NCBI GenBank assembly: GCA_039638595.1
Contig: JBDIWM010000018.1
Coordinates: forward strand, 1-39,431
Reading direction: 5' to 3'
Origin: Atribacterota bacterium
GTDB lineage: Bacteria; Atribacterota; Atribacteria; Atribacterales; Caldatribacteriaceae
Length of the DNA stretch: 39,431 nt
A program made the translations under genes and the position numbers. Under the pieces are notes generated by a model. That model was not told the DNA's origin. It searched no databases and saw only the letters and a list, made by a program, of their open reading frames with translations. This document shows positions 13,885 through 23,651 of the stretch, in pieces (within the stretch, counting starts at the first letter, position 1; every line of letters begins with the position of its first letter).

Positions 13885-15317
13885 CTCCCATTCCCCTCTT
13901 CCCGATACCAGCGTGTTCCCAAGGGGGTATCCTCGATGACATACCCAGCTCGCTTCATCTCTTCCCGCAATTCATCCGCTCGCTGCCAGTTCTTCTCCCA
14001 CCGCGCCTTTTCGCGCTCCAACACCAGATGCTCAATCCACTGCTCTTTTTCCCACCATTCTTCCTCAGGAACAATGCCCAGGATATCTGCAACCAAAGCA
14101 AGAAACTGCCGTATAGCTCGTAACGCTTCTTCGCTCCATTTTCCCTGGGAAGGCAAAAGATACCCATTAGAAAAACGAAGAAACTCGCTGAAGGTTCCCA
14201 GAGCTTGAGGAGTATTGAAGTCATCGGCCAGCGATTGCCAAAAAAGCACCTCAAATCCTCTCAAACGTTCCAGAATTTCAGGATTATTCTCCCCCAATCT
14301 TTCCGGTTTTTCCCTGGTTTTTCCCTCAATAAAAGAAAGGGCGCGTAAAAAGTTTTTGATCCGCTCCACGTATTGCCGAGAAGAAAGGAGGAGTTCTTCA
14401 TCAACATTGATAGGATTTCGATAGTGGGTCGAGAAAAGGGCAACCCGTATCGCTTCGGGTTCATACTTCTCACACAGCTTTCGAACAGTGATGATATTTC
14501 CCAGAGATTTTGACATTTTCTCCTGGTTAATGTTTACATATCCATTGTGCAGGAAAAAACGGACAAAAGGGTAACCGGTCGCTGCTTCACTCTGAGCAAT
14601 TTCATTTTCATGGTGCGGGAAAATGAGATCAATCCCTCCTGCATGGATATCAAGCGTCGTCCCCAGATACTTCATGGCCATTGCCGAACATTCAATATGC
14701 CATCCCGGTCTCCCTTTTCCCCAGGGGCTCTCCCAGAATGGTTCACCAGGCTTGGCCTCTTTCCAGAGCACAAAATCAGCTGGATTCCTTTTTTCATAAC
14801 GGACTTCTACTCGCGCCCCTTCCTGAAGTTCATCAAGTCTTTTACGGGAAAGTTTCCCATAGGAAGGAAAGCGAGAAACATCAAAGAGCACATCACCACC
14901 AATTCGATAGGTAAAACCTCTGTCTTCCAGGATTCTCACCAGAGCAATAATATCTTGGATATGTTCGGTAGCCCGGGGATGAAAAGAAGCTCTGCGAATT
15001 TTCAACCGGTCCGCGTCACGGAAGTACTCTTGGATATAGTACTCGGCAATCTCCAAGGGGAATTTTTTCTCCTCTTGAGCTTTTCTGATGATTTTGTCGT
15101 CCACATCGGTGAAATTCTGCACTAGAATGACTTGAAAACCAGCTCTTTCCAGAAAACGCCGCAAGGCGTCGAAAAGGACAAAAACTCTGGCATTGCCAAT
15201 ATGAATCAAATCATATACTGTTGGACCACACACGTAGAAACGCACCGTGTTTCCCTCATGGGGAAGGAACGTTTCTTTTTTTTGAGTCAAAGTATTAAAA
15301 AGCCGAATTTCAACCAT
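13881..15317 (-). CDS. cysS: cysteinyl-tRNA synthetase
   Basis: This class I synthetase charges tRNA-Cys. Its 478 residues are the usual length. The HIGH-type motif is HIGN in CGPTVYDLIHIGNARVF. Zinc ligands are the cysteine of CGPTVYD, the cysteine of HIECSAMAMKYLG, and HHENE. KMSKS is intact in NQEKMSKSLGN near residue 270. The C-terminal helical anticodon-binding region ends with YVIEDTPLGTRWYREEGNGS. A GAGGAGG ribosome site lies about 10 bases before the ATG. The gene lies 6 bases after gltX and overlaps rlmB, so the three form one transcript. Confidence 0.97.
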   Translation of the reverse strand: MVEIRLFNTLTQKKETFLPHEGNTVRFYVCGPTVYDLIHIGNARVFVLFDALRRFLERAGFQVILVQNFTDVDDKIIRKAQEEKKFPLEIAEYYIQEYFRDADRLKIRRASFHPRATEHIQDIIALVRILEDRGFTYRIGGDVLFDVSRFPSYGKLSRKRLDELQEGARVEVRYEKRNPADFVLWKEAKPGEPFWESPWGKGRPGWHIECSAMAMKYLGTTLDIHAGGIDLIFPHHENEIAQSEAATGYPFVRFFLHNGYVNINQEKMSKSLGNIITVRKLCEKYEPEAIRVALFSTHYRNPINVDEELLLSSRQYVERIKNFLRALSFIEGKTREKPERLGENNPEILERLRGFEVLFWQSLADDFNTPQALGTFSEFLRFSNGYLLPSQGKWSEEALRAIRQFLALVADILGIVPEEEWWEKEQWIEHLVLEREKARWEKNWQRADELREEMKRAGYVIEDTPLGTRWYREEGNGS

Positions 15318-15323
15318 TGTGCG

Positions 15324-16739
15324 TTAATCCTCCTCTTCTCCGACAAAACTCGAAAACCTTGCTAAGAACTCCTCTCTCCCCAGAGCAAAAAGCAAGCGAT
15401 GCAGCTCAGGACCTTCTTCTCTGCCAATGAGGACGAGACGCAGTATCCTATAAAATATCGCTGGCTTCATACCACTTTCCCTCTGCCAAACCTTTAAAGT
15501 ATCTTTCACTTCCTCTTCATTCCTCCAGAAAGGGGCCCGCGCTACTTTTTTGCGCAGGAACTTGAGGACCTCGAGGTGTTCCGCCCCAAGCTTAACTTTT
15601 TCAGGTTTGTCCAGGAATCCCTTCAAAATCTGCCAGAGCTCCTGCAAGTCTGAAGCCTCTTCACAGGCTAAAGACCACAGTTGCGAAAACCGCTCATCCC
15701 CCAGTTTCTCCACCAGTTTTTCGAACGTTTTCCCGTCCTGGAATTGCTGAAAATAGTCTTGCAATGCATTCCAGGGAGTTTTCCGTAAATAGACCTTATT
15801 CATCCATCGAAGTTTCTCCCCATCAAAAATCGCTCCAGATTTCCCAATCCTGGATAGAGAAAAAGCGGTAAGAATCTCCTCTCTATCCAAGATCTCCTTT
15901 CCCTCCTCAAAAGAATGGCCCAAAGTAAAGAGATAATTGAAAAGAGCCTGCGCAAGTATCCCTCCCTCCCGCAACGAACGAAGACTTATGTCTCCCCTGC
16001 GCTTACTCAATTTGGCTCGATTTTCGTCGAGAATGATGGGAAGATGAGCAAAGACAGGGAGAGAAAACTCTAACGCCTGGTACAGAAGAGTTTGATAAGG
16101 AGTATTAGAAAGGTGTTCTTCACCTCGCAGAATGTGGGAAATACCCATCAATGCATCGTCAACCACGCAGGCAAAGTTATAGGTTGGGATCCCGTCTGAT
16201 TTCAAAATAATAAAATCCCCCAGAGAAGCAAGCTGGAAAACCATTTTTCCCCGTACCAAATCCACGAACGATATTTCACCGCTGGTAGGGATACGGAAGC
16301 GCCAGGATGGCTGGTATCCTTCCATCTCCTTCCTCTTTCTCTCTTCAGGAGAGAGAAAGAAACATTTTCCCGAATACCGGGGAGGCCTTCCTAATTTCAG
16401 AGCCTCGGTTCGTTCCTCCTCCAGTTCTTGCGGAGTACAATAACAGGGATACACCAGGTTTTTCTGTTTCAGGATATGAAAAAAAGACTGGTATAATTCC
16501 AAGCGCTCGCTCTGACGATAGGGCCCTTCATCCCAGTCTAAACCCAGCCACCGAAGGTCCTCGAGGATTGCACGTTCAAACGCAAAAGAAGAACGTTCCC
16601 TGTCAGTATCCTCTATACGGAGCAAAAACACCCCTTTGTTTTTTCTGGCCAAAGCCCAGTTAAACACAGCCGTTCGGGCTCCTCCAATATGGAGAAATCC
16701 AGTCGGGCTGGGTGCAAAACGAGTTTTCACCTTTTCCAT
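15324..16739 (-). CDS. gltX: glutamyl-tRNA synthetase
   Basis: This class I synthetase attaches glutamate to tRNA-Glu, and in many lineages also to tRNA-Gln. The HIGH motif is in [20 protein letters not shown], and KLSKR is in [13 protein letters not shown]. The zinc-site cysteines [10 protein letters not shown] and KCFF of the SWIM-like segment are present. The frame is open upstream to 16838, but the family begins at [14 protein letters not shown], so I take the ATG at 16739 (471 residues), which has GAGG upstream and overlaps the RlpA-like gene by 13 bases. Whether it is discriminating cannot be told, since no gatCAB or glnS lies in the window. Confidence 0.96.
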   Translation of the reverse strand: MEKVKTRFAPSPTGFLHIGGARTAVFNWALARKNKGVFLLRIEDTDRERSSFAFERAILEDLRWLGLDWDEGPYRQSERLELYQSFFHILKQKNLVYPCYCTPQELEEERTEALKLGRPPRYSGKCFFLSPEERKRKEMEGYQPSWRFRIPTSGEISFVDLVRGKMVFQLASLGDFIILKSDGIPTYNFACVVDDALMGISHILRGEEHLSNTPYQTLLYQALEFSLPVFAHLPIILDENRAKLSKRRGDISLRSLREGGILAQALFNYLFTLGHSFEEGKEILDREEILTAFSLSRIGKSGAIFDGEKLRWMNKVYLRKTPWNALQDYFQQFQDGKTFEKLVEKLGDERFSQLWSLACEEASDLQELWQILKGFLDKPEKVKLGAEHLEVLKFLRKKVARAPFWRNEEEVKDTLKVWQRESGMKPAIFYRILRLVLIGREEGPELHRLLFALGREEFLARFSSFVGEEED

Positions 16740-17476
16740 GGAATAACCTCGATTCGAACCTTTTCTATTCCGTCTCGTTGAATCCCCAGCACCTTTGCCG
16801 CAGCAAAAGACAGATCCACCAGGCGACCCTTTTCCCATGGACCTCGATCGTTAATGCGCACAATAACCCTCTTACCAGTTTCCAGACTCGTTACCAGGAC
16901 CACGCTTCCAAATGGGAGTTCCCGATGGGCAGCAGTAAAGGCATAAGCATCATGTTCTTCTCCCAAGGCGGTACGCCGACCATGGAAACGAACATGGCAC
17001 CAGGAAGCTATTCCCTCTGCTTTAGCCGGAGAGGGTATTGCTCCTGTACCGATCCCGTAGAACTCCATCTGAACTCTGTTCAACCATAAAAGCGCCAGAC
17101 TCATGGAATCCGAACGATTATAAAGAGCCTCTTCGTGAAAGACCGAAAACAGGAGCTGTTCTTCGCAATACGCCTCTACCCGGTCCTTTTTCTTTTCTAC
17201 CCTAAAGGTGGGTGGTTCACAAAAGGGATACGCAAAGATTCTGTTCAGACGCCGAGCAATTTCTTCAGCCCTTGCCCTTCTCACCCTCTCCTCCTGGGGA
17301 TACCTCACCGTTAAAAGTACCTGACCGTTACTCACCACCGCAAATGCTTCATCTCTCTGCGAAACCACATATACCTGAGATTTCGCTTCAATGGTCCCCG
17401 TCCAACACATACCCCCTGCAAGGGATAAAAGTATTCCGATCATCCATCCCTGAAAACCAAGCTTACGGCAAAACAA
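16727..17476 (-). CDS. RlpA-like double-psi beta-barrel protein, exported
   Basis: The C-terminal 95 residues are a double-psi beta-barrel of the RlpA/3D type: [22 protein letters not shown], then [37 protein letters not shown] and [16 protein letters not shown]. RlpA proteins bind or cleave denuded peptidoglycan glycans. The N-terminus has a signal peptide ([10 protein letters not shown], then a hydrophobic core to about residue 30). The middle 120 residues are not recognised. The chosen TTG start has GGTGAGGG upstream and supplies the positive n-region; an ATG at 17443 coupled to the ispF stop by ATGA is the alternative. The position between ispF and gltX is unusual for an envelope protein. 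Confidence 0.85.
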   Translation of the reverse strand: MFCRKLGFQGWMIGILLSLAGGMCWTGTIEAKSQVYVVSQRDEAFAVVSNGQVLLTVRYPQEERVRRARAEEIARRLNRIFAYPFCEPPTFRVEKKKDRVEAYCEEQLLFSVFHEEALYNRSDSMSLALLWLNRVQMEFYGIGTGAIPSPAKAEGIASWCHVRFHGRRTALGEEHDAYAFTAAHRELPFGSVVLVTSLETGKRVIVRINDRGPWEKGRLVDLSFAAAKVLGIQRDGIEKVRIEVIPWKR

Positions 17477-17922
17477 CTTATTCCCTCACCCCTTCCAATA
17501 CTCCCCAGGCCCTCGTTGGTCGTGGCTTTGATGCCGATAGCACTGACGGCAATTTCCATCGCCTTTGCCAGTTCCTGTTTCATCTCCGGCACAAAGGGAG
17601 CAACTTTGGGTTGTTCAGCAATAATGGCACTGTCCACATTTTCAATTTTCCATCCCCGCTCTCGAAGCATCGCACACACCTTTTTTAAAAGAAAAACGCT
17701 TCGGGCTTTTCGATACACAGAACTCTCCGGAGGGAACCAGTAACCAATATCCGGTAAACCACAGGCTCCAAGCAAACTATCCATGATGGCGTGACACAGC
17801 ACGTCACCATCCGAGTGACCTTTCAATCCCCGATCATAAGGGATCTGTACTCCGCCCAAAATCAGTGGCTCCCCCAATACTAGAGGGTGGATATCATATC
17901 CCAGACCAACCCGCACCTTCAT
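17440..17922 (-). CDS. ispF: 2-C-methyl-D-erythritol 2,4-cyclodiphosphate synthase
   Basis: IspF makes the cyclic diphosphate intermediate of the MEP isoprenoid pathway. Visible motifs are GLGYDIHPL (metal ligands D and H), [28 protein letters not shown], and the C-terminal [22 protein letters not shown] take the ATG at 17922, which overlaps the ispD TGA as ATGA and has GGAGGATAG in front, giving 160 residues, the usual size. The frame opens 8 codons further upstream, but those codons lie inside ispD. Confidence 0.96.
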   Translation of the reverse strand: MKVRVGLGYDIHPLVLGEPLILGGVQIPYDRGLKGHSDGDVLCHAIMDSLLGACGLPDIGYWFPPESSVYRKARSVFLLKKVCAMLRERGWKIENVDSAIIAEQPKVAPFVPEMKQELAKAMEIAVSAIGIKATTNEGLGSIGRGEGISCFAVSLVFRDG

Positions 17923-18626
17923 GATCCTATCCTCCAGCGTAGCCATTCTTCTGCAAAAACAAGGTCCTGAGGTGTGGTGATCTTGAGGTTATCTTCTGAA
18001 CCAACCACGATATGTACCGGCATCCCCAATCTCTCCACTAAAGAAGCATCATCAGTTCCCCAAAAGCCATCCTGTTCAGCACGCTGGAGTGCCTCCCATA
18101 AAATTCGAATCCGAAAACCCTGAGGAGTCTGGGCCCTCCAGATTTTTTTTCTATCCAGGGTTCCCTGGATTATTTTTCCGTCCTCAGTCAATTTTAGCGT
18201 ATCCACACAGGGAACAGCACAGCATACAGCATCGTACTCCTTTAAGTCTTTGAGACACCTCTGTAGCGTTCCCTGATCCAAAAGTGGCCGCACTCCATCG
18301 TGAACCAGAACAAAGTCATCTTGATACTCTTTAAGCATTAAAAGCCCCTGGTAAACGGAATCCTGCCTTCGTTGCCCTCCAAAAACATATCGCCTCATCT
18401 TTCGATAACGATACTGTTTCCAAATCTGAGTTACAAAAAGGTCCTCATGAAGGGCGTTAATAACCGTTATAACCTCCTCAATCTCAGCACAGCGTTCGAA
18501 CACATCAAGAGTATGGGCAAGGACCGGCTTCCCAAAAATCGGCAAATATTGCTTGGGAGTGGCACAGTTCATTCTTTCCCCAACTCCTGCAGCCACAACC
18601 ACCACAAAAAATCGAGTACCGGCCAC
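17919..18626 (-). CDS. ispD: 2-C-methyl-D-erythritol 4-phosphate cytidylyltransferase
   Basis: IspD transfers CMP to methylerythritol phosphate, two steps before IspF. The nucleotide-binding start VVVVAAGVGERMNCATPKQYLPIFGKPVLAHTL is clear, followed by FVLVHDGVRPLLDQ and the CVDTLKL and RAQTPQGFR segments typical of the family. The start is a GTG with GAGGTG 5 bases upstream. The gene sits 9 bases after yacL and overlaps ispF. The yacL-ispD-ispF order is the same as in many Firmicutes. Confidence 0.96.
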   Translation of the reverse strand: MAGTRFFVVVVAAGVGERMNCATPKQYLPIFGKPVLAHTLDVFERCAEIEEVITVINALHEDLFVTQIWKQYRYRKMRRYVFGGQRRQDSVYQGLLMLKEYQDDFVLVHDGVRPLLDQGTLQRCLKDLKEYDAVCCAVPCVDTLKLTEDGKIIQGTLDRKKIWRAQTPQGFRIRILWEALQRAEQDGFWGTDDASLVERLGMPVHIVVGSEDNLKITTPQDLVFAEEWLRWRIGS

Positions 18627-18635
18627 ATCGACACC

Positions 18636-19595
18636 TCAAGAACGAGCTTTGAGACGAGTAAAAATCATTCTCCCCGCCGGGGTTTGCAGAACACTTGTAA
18701 CGATGGTGTCCACCACCGTATTAATGTACTTTTTCCCTTCCTCCACCACCACCATGGTTCCGTCATCAAGATATCCTACCCCCTGGTCAGCTTCCTTTCC
18801 CTCCCGAATAATCTGTACTCGCAATTCTTCTCCAGGAAGGACATAGGGTTTCAGTGCATTCGAGAGTTCATTAATATTCAGCACTTCTACCCCTTCGAGC
18901 TCGGCAATCTTATTCAGGTTAAAATCGTTGGTAATCACTCGGGCCCCAATGGCTTTAGCCAGTTTAATGAGTTTGGCATCAACATCTTTAACATCAGGGA
19001 AATCGCGATCCACAATGCGCACATTAACCCGTTTCTCCTTCCTAATTTTGTTCAGGATGTCAAGTCCTCGCCGTCCCCGATTACGTTTGAGTGGATCCTG
19101 AGAATCGGCAACCTGCTGGAGTTCCTTCAGTACGAAGCGAGGAACTATAATCTCTCCCTCGATAAAACCGGTCTTACAGATGTCGGCAATTCTTCCATCC
19201 ACAATGACACTGGTATCCAGAATTTTTCCCCCAACGCTTTGACCTCGAAGCAAACGCATTCTGGGAATACCAGTAAACACCGAAATAATGTCTTCTTTGC
19301 GTACCAGAAACAACGTAATCCCCAGTACCCCACAGATTATCGTTACCAGAAGAGGCAACGACGAAAGCTTAAAAGGCAAAAAAGAAATTGGATATGTGAG
19401 TAATACCCCAATGACCAGACCCACAATCAGCCCCCCAAGACCGACCAGAATATCGATAGCCGATGTCCGGGAAAAAACATCAGCAATCCGGGGGAAAAAA
19501 CGGAATAGCGATGCTCCAATCTTCATTTTTATTCCCATAGCGAACCCACCCACAACCAAGGATAATATGACTTTCCAAATTACAACACCCCGCAA
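18636..19595 (-). CDS. PIN and TRAM domain membrane protein, YacL family
   Basis: The 319-residue protein has three hydrophobic segments in the first 105 residues. A PIN nuclease domain begins KILDTSVIVDGRIADI near residue 125, with further acidic residues in VDAKLIKLAKAIGARVITNDFNLNKIA. A C-terminal TRAM domain follows (PGEELRVQIIREGKEADQGVGYLDDGTMVVVEEGKKYI). YacL proteins are presumed RNA-processing or RNA-binding membrane proteins; the target is unknown. The start is a TTG just after an in-frame stop, with GGAGAGG 12 or so bases upstream. A stretch of about 190 untranslated bases precedes it. Confidence 0.9.
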   Translation of the reverse strand: MRGVVIWKVILSLVVGGFAMGIKMKIGASLFRFFPRIADVFSRTSAIDILVGLGGLIVGLVIGVLLTYPISFLPFKLSSLPLLVTIICGVLGITLFLVRKEDIISVFTGIPRMRLLRGQSVGGKILDTSVIVDGRIADICKTGFIEGEIIVPRFVLKELQQVADSQDPLKRNRGRRGLDILNKIRKEKRVNVRIVDRDFPDVKDVDAKLIKLAKAIGARVITNDFNLNKIAELEGVEVLNINELSNALKPYVLPGEELRVQIIREGKEADQGVGYLDDGTMVVVEEGKKYINTVVDTIVTSVLQTPAGRMIFTRLKARS

Positions 19596-19820
19596 AAAGG
19601 CTCAGAAACCTCTCCAGAAAGAAAAATTACAAAAGAAAGAATAAAAACAATTCCAAACCACATTCATCCCTCTTTTGACATCACCAAAATCCCCCCTACT
19701 AAAAAGAAAACTTCTTCCATCAGAAAAATGCCAAAGTGCCTTCCTTGCCCCCTTTCGTATTCAACAAACACGAAATATCGACTACGACCACATTATACCA
19801 ATTCAAAAGAAGAAGCAAAA
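19596..19820 (-). other. gap between radA and yacL
   Basis: This 225-base stretch holds a candidate promoter at its radA end (19792-19820) and otherwise an AT-rich leader. A 21-codon frame (19602-19667, minus) starts with ATG but has its GAGG only one base away, so translation is doubtful. I see no hairpin with a T-run and no riboswitch. Confidence 0.5.
19792..19820 (-). promoter_or_regulatory. candidate promoter of the yacL-ispDF operon
   Basis: On the minus strand a perfect TATAAT (19792-19797) is preceded by TG one base upstream and by TTTTGC 17 bases away (19815-19820). The weak -35 is partly compensated by the TG. It begins directly after the radA stop codon and would give a leader of about 190 bases before yacL. 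Confidence 0.5.
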
Positions 19821-21179
19821 CTATGAGAGAAAACCCTCTTGCTTGAGGGCTTCTCCAATGTGGCGGTACAGACTCCAGGTTATCGCTGCATACCTGGATG
19901 GAAGAGTATGATGAGGAGTGAAAGTAACGATCCGTTTTGCACCCATACGAAGTGCCTCTTGGACCCGCTGTTCCAGAAACGAAACCGGGCGAATTTCACC
20001 GTTGAGGCTGACCTCCCCACAGTAAACCACACTCCGATCCATTGCTTTGTTCATCCGGGAAGAGAGCACACTACAACATACCGCCAAATCGATGGCAACC
20101 TCAGTCGCCCTGATGCCGCCCCCCAAACTAAGGTACACATCCTGCTTCGCAAACCGGACCCGGGTAACCTTTTCCAACACCGCAAGTAAAAGATGCAGCC
20201 GGTTCAGATCCAACCCCAAACTCACTCGCCGGGGAAAATCGAAATAACTGGGACTGACCAGAGATTGAACCTCAATCATCATGGTCCGTTTCCCTTCAGC
20301 AAGAACCGTGCGTACCGTTCCTATACTCGACATTTCCCCATCCCCCACAAAGTAGGAAGAAGGATCCAGAACCTCAGAAAGCCCCTCTTCGCGCATTTCC
20401 AGAATCCCTACCTCTTGAGTGGAACCAAAGCGATTCTTTATCCCCCGCAACATACGCAGGGGTCTCTGTGGATCCCCCTCAAGATAAAGGACCACATCAA
20501 CAAGATGCTCCAAGGTTTTGGGTCCAGCAACCAGGCCCTCTTTGGTCACATGACCCACTAGGAATAGAGCCACGTTATTCCTTTTCGCTATCTCCATAAA
20601 CTGAATACTCAATTCCCGAATTAAAGCCACACTTCCCGGAAGAAGTTCCGTTGTGCCCTTCCCCAGATTCTGGATGGAATCCACGATGACCACCTGGGGT
20701 GCTAACGAAGAAAGAACAGCAGTAATCTCTTCAAAATCGTCAGTAGAAAGAAGAAAAAGGTGAGGACTTCGTTCCATTTGCAAACGTTCCACTCGAAGGT
20801 ATATTTGATGGAGTGACTCTTCGCTGCTCACGTAGAGGACTTTTTTCCCAAACCTGGTCATTCCTTCAGCTATTTTTAGCAAAAGAGTCGATTTACCAAT
20901 TCCGGGGTCGCCACTCAAAAGCAGAAGCGACCCTTCCACGACTCCTCCCCCAAGAACTCGATCCACTTCTTTAAGTCCAGTAGAAAAGCGTTTTTCTCTA
21001 GGAGAGAGGTTATCTTGCATCTCAGCCAAAGACGAAGGAACACAGAAAGAAGAAGAGGAAGAGAGCTTTTTACGGGATGACTTCTCAACCTCATAAAAAG
21101 AGTTCCACTCCCCACATTGGGGGCATCTACCCAGCCAACTGGGGGTGGAATAACCACAAGTCTTACAAAAGTACGTCAT
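19821..21179 (-). CDS. radA: DNA repair protein RadA/Sms
   Basis: RadA is a hexameric DnaB-like ATPase that promotes branch migration during recombination. The N-terminal zinc finger is CKTCGYSTPSWLGRCPQCGEWNSF. Walker A is GDPGIGKSTLL near residue 87, Walker B is VVIVDSIQNL, the RadA signature is GIKNRFGSTQEVG, and a Lon-protease-like C-terminal domain follows (SLGGGIRATEVAIDLAVCCSVLSSRMNKAM). The length of 452 is normal. It starts 6 bases after clpC and is evidently co-transcribed with it, as in Firmicutes. Confidence 0.97.
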   Translation of the reverse strand: MTYFCKTCGYSTPSWLGRCPQCGEWNSFYEVEKSSRKKLSSSSSFCVPSSLAEMQDNLSPREKRFSTGLKEVDRVLGGGVVEGSLLLLSGDPGIGKSTLLLKIAEGMTRFGKKVLYVSSEESLHQIYLRVERLQMERSPHLFLLSTDDFEEITAVLSSLAPQVVIVDSIQNLGKGTTELLPGSVALIRELSIQFMEIAKRNNVALFLVGHVTKEGLVAGPKTLEHLVDVVLYLEGDPQRPLRMLRGIKNRFGSTQEVGILEMREEGLSEVLDPSSYFVGDGEMSSIGTVRTVLAEGKRTMMIEVQSLVSPSYFDFPRRVSLGLDLNRLHLLLAVLEKVTRVRFAKQDVYLSLGGGIRATEVAIDLAVCCSVLSSRMNKAMDRSVVYCGEVSLNGEIRPVSFLEQRVQEALRMGAKRIVTFTPHHTLPSRYAAITWSLYRHIGEALKQEGFLS

Positions 21180-21185
21180 GACCCC

Positions 21186-23651
21186 TCAAGCCTTCAAAGA
21201 AAGCTCTAAAGGGAGAATTTTGGTAAAATTGGCTTTACCCTCTTCCAGGGTTACGAGGACTTTATCGCCTTCCTTAAAAACCCCCTTCAACATCAAATCT
21301 GAAAGCGGATCTTCCAGAATTCTCTGAATGGCCCGGCGCAAGGGACGAGCCCCAAAATTGGGGTCATATCCTTCCTTGGCGATGAAAGAACGAACCTCCG
21401 GAGTGATTTCGATATCCATGTTTTTCTCTTTGAGTCGATTCCGGGTATCTTTCATAAGCAGGTCAACAATCTGTTCCACTTCTTTGGATTTCAAGGGCCT
21501 GAAAACAATGAGCTCATCCACCCGGTTTAAAAATTCAGGTGTAAAGGTTTTCTTTACTTCCTCCATAACCTTCTGTTTAATTTCCTGGTAGGAAAGACCT
21601 TCCTCCTGTTTTCCACCAAAACCAATGTTTGCCTGGTTCGCAATCATTCGGGCCCCCAGATTGGAGGTCATAATCACAATGGTATTCTTGAAATCAATCA
21701 CTCGCCCCTGGGCATCAGTAAGACGACCCTCTTCCATAATCTGGAGAAGAATATTAAAGATATCGGGATTCGCTTTCTCGATTTCATCGAATAACACCAC
21801 CGAATAAGGGCGCCGGCGCACTTTCTCAGTGAGCTGCCCTCCTTCTTCGTACCCCACGTACCCCGGAGGAGAACCTACCAGGCGTGAAACGGTAAACTTT
21901 TCCATATACTCGGACATATCGAGAATAATGAGTGCGTCCTCTTTCCCAAAAAGGAACTCAGCCAGAGCCTTAGCCAGCTCCGTTTTCCCCACTCCAGAAG
22001 GACCCAGAAATATGAAAGACCCAATAGGTCGACGAGGATCTTTGAGTCCAGCTCGAGAACGACGAATCGCTTTACAAACCGCTTTGACTGCCTCTTCCTG
22101 ACCCACAATTCGCCGATGGATTTCTTCCTCCATGTGCACCAACCGTTCTTGTTCTTCCATGGCTAACCGGAAAACCGGAATACCTGTCCAGCTGGAAACG
22201 ACTGCAGCAATGTCTTCCTCGGCCACGACTGGACGGCTGGAATCAACTTCCTTAAGCCAGGCCTCTTTACATTCCCGATATTTCCTTTTAAGACTCTCCT
22301 CTTCGTCACGGTAACAAGCTGCCCCTTCAAAATCTTGATTTTTGACCGCCTTTTCCTTTTTTTTCCGTACCTCTTCAATCTCTCTTTCCAGGACTTTAAG
22401 GTCTTCAGGTAAAACCGTTACCCGAAGCCGAACCCGGCTTGAAGCCTCATCCATCACGTCAATAGCTTTATCAGGGAGATACCGATCAGCAATGTACCGT
22501 TGCGAAAGGCGCACTGCAGCCTCAATCGCTTCTTCCGAAATCACTACCCGATGATGCTCCTCATATCGATCTTTAATACCCCGCAGGATTTCCACCGTCA
22601 CCTCGACTGAAGGTTCATCAACATAAACCGGCTGAAAACGTCGCTCTAATGCCGAGTCTTTCTCAATATACTTCCGGTATTCGGTAATCGTTGTAGCGCC
22701 AATGGCCTGAAGCTCTCCCCGAGCCAGCGCTGGCTTTAAAATATTTGCCGCATCAATGGCTCCTTCCGCTGCCCCTGCCCCAACCAAAGTGTGAACTTCA
22801 TCGATAAAGAGAACCACTTCCCTGGTCTGGACAATTTCAGAAATAATCTTTTTCAAGCGCTTTTCAAACTCACCCCGATACTTGGTTCCAGCGACAATCG
22901 CCGCAAGGTCAAGACTGACCACTCTTTTCCCCTTGAGGATTTCCGGGACTTCTCCTTTGATAATTTTCTGAGCTAGCCCCTCCACAATGGCTGTTTTACC
23001 CACTCCCGGTTCTCCAATCAGGACTGGGTTGTTTTTCGTTCGGCGACTCAAAATCTGAATAACCCGCTCGATTTCCTTTTCTCGCCCGATCACCGGGTCA
23101 AGCTTTTTCTCCATCGCCAGATGGGTTAGATCCCGACTGAACTCATCCAGAATTGGTGTACGGCTCTCCCTATCTTTGTAAGAAGGATATTCTGGAGCAT
23201 TTTCGGACTTGGAAGCACCTTCGTTCAAAATCTCATAGAGCTTGCCCCGCACCGTTTCGATGTCCAATCCCAGATTTCTCAGTATCTGCGCACCAACACC
23301 CTCTCCCTCCCGAAGGATTCCAAGAAGGATGTGTTCTGTACCCACATAATTGTGACCCAGACGCCTCGTTTCGTCGAGAGCTAACTCTAAGACTCGCTTT
23401 GCTCGAGGAGTAAAAGCAACTTCCTTTGAACCTTGGTGCTCGGTTTTCTCAATCAAACTTTCCAGCTCGCTGCGCACAAGGTCAATACTGATGTCGAAAC
23501 TCTCCAAAATGCGGGCAGCAATGCCCTCGCGTTCTCGCAAAAGTCCAAGCAGAAGATGTTCGGTACCAATATGATTGTGCTTCAACCGTATCGCTTCATC
23601 CTGTGCGAGGATGATGACTTTCCTTGCTCGCTCTGTATACCTCTCAAACAT
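21186..23651 (-). CDS. clpC: AAA+ unfoldase ClpC
   Basis: ClpC unfolds substrates for ClpP. It has two N-terminal Clp repeats (residues 1-140), a first ATPase domain with Walker A GEPGVGKT at 213-220, a middle domain, and a second ATPase domain with [13 protein letters not shown]. The middle domain carries a UVR-like segment ([24 protein letters not shown] near 450), the part that distinguishes ClpC from ClpA and where McsA/MecA-type adaptors act. The 821 residues are full length. The start overlaps the end of the McsB-like gene by 8 bases. Regulation is presumably by CtsR through the promoter upstream of ctsR. Confidence 0.96.
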   Translation of the reverse strand: MFERYTERARKVIILAQDEAIRLKHNHIGTEHLLLGLLREREGIAARILESFDISIDLVRSELESLIEKTEHQGSKEVAFTPRAKRVLELALDETRRLGHNYVGTEHILLGILREGEGVGAQILRNLGLDIETVRGKLYEILNEGASKSENAPEYPSYKDRESRTPILDEFSRDLTHLAMEKKLDPVIGREKEIERVIQILSRRTKNNPVLIGEPGVGKTAIVEGLAQKIIKGEVPEILKGKRVVSLDLAAIVAGTKYRGEFEKRLKKIISEIVQTREVVLFIDEVHTLVGAGAAEGAIDAANILKPALARGELQAIGATTITEYRKYIEKDSALERRFQPVYVDEPSVEVTVEILRGIKDRYEEHHRVVISEEAIEAAVRLSQRYIADRYLPDKAIDVMDEASSRVRLRVTVLPEDLKVLEREIEEVRKKKEKAVKNQDFEGAACYRDEEESLKRKYRECKEAWLKEVDSSRPVVAEEDIAAVVSSWTGIPVFRLAMEEQERLVHMEEEIHRRIVGQEEAVKAVCKAIRRSRAGLKDPRRPIGSFIFLGPSGVGKTELAKALAEFLFGKEDALIILDMSEYMEKFTVSRLVGSPPGYVGYEEGGQLTEKVRRRPYSVVLFDEIEKANPDIFNILLQIMEEGRLTDAQGRVIDFKNTIVIMTSNLGARMIANQANIGFGGKQEEGLSYQEIKQKVMEEVKKTFTPEFLNRVDELIVFRPLKSKEVEQIVDLLMKDTRNRLKEKNMDIEITPEVRSFIAKEGYDPNFGARPLRRAIQRILEDPLSDLMLKGVFKEGDKVLVTLEEGKANFTKILPLELSLKA

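Noticed and set aside
16740-16838. Extended N-terminus of glutamyl-tRNA synthetase
   Set aside because: The extra 33 residues lie in another frame of the RlpA-like gene, and the family begins at [14 protein letters not shown].
19602-19667. 21-residue leader-like peptide before yacL
   Set aside because: The GAGG is only one base from its ATG and the residues show no pattern of a regulatory leader; kept only as a note.
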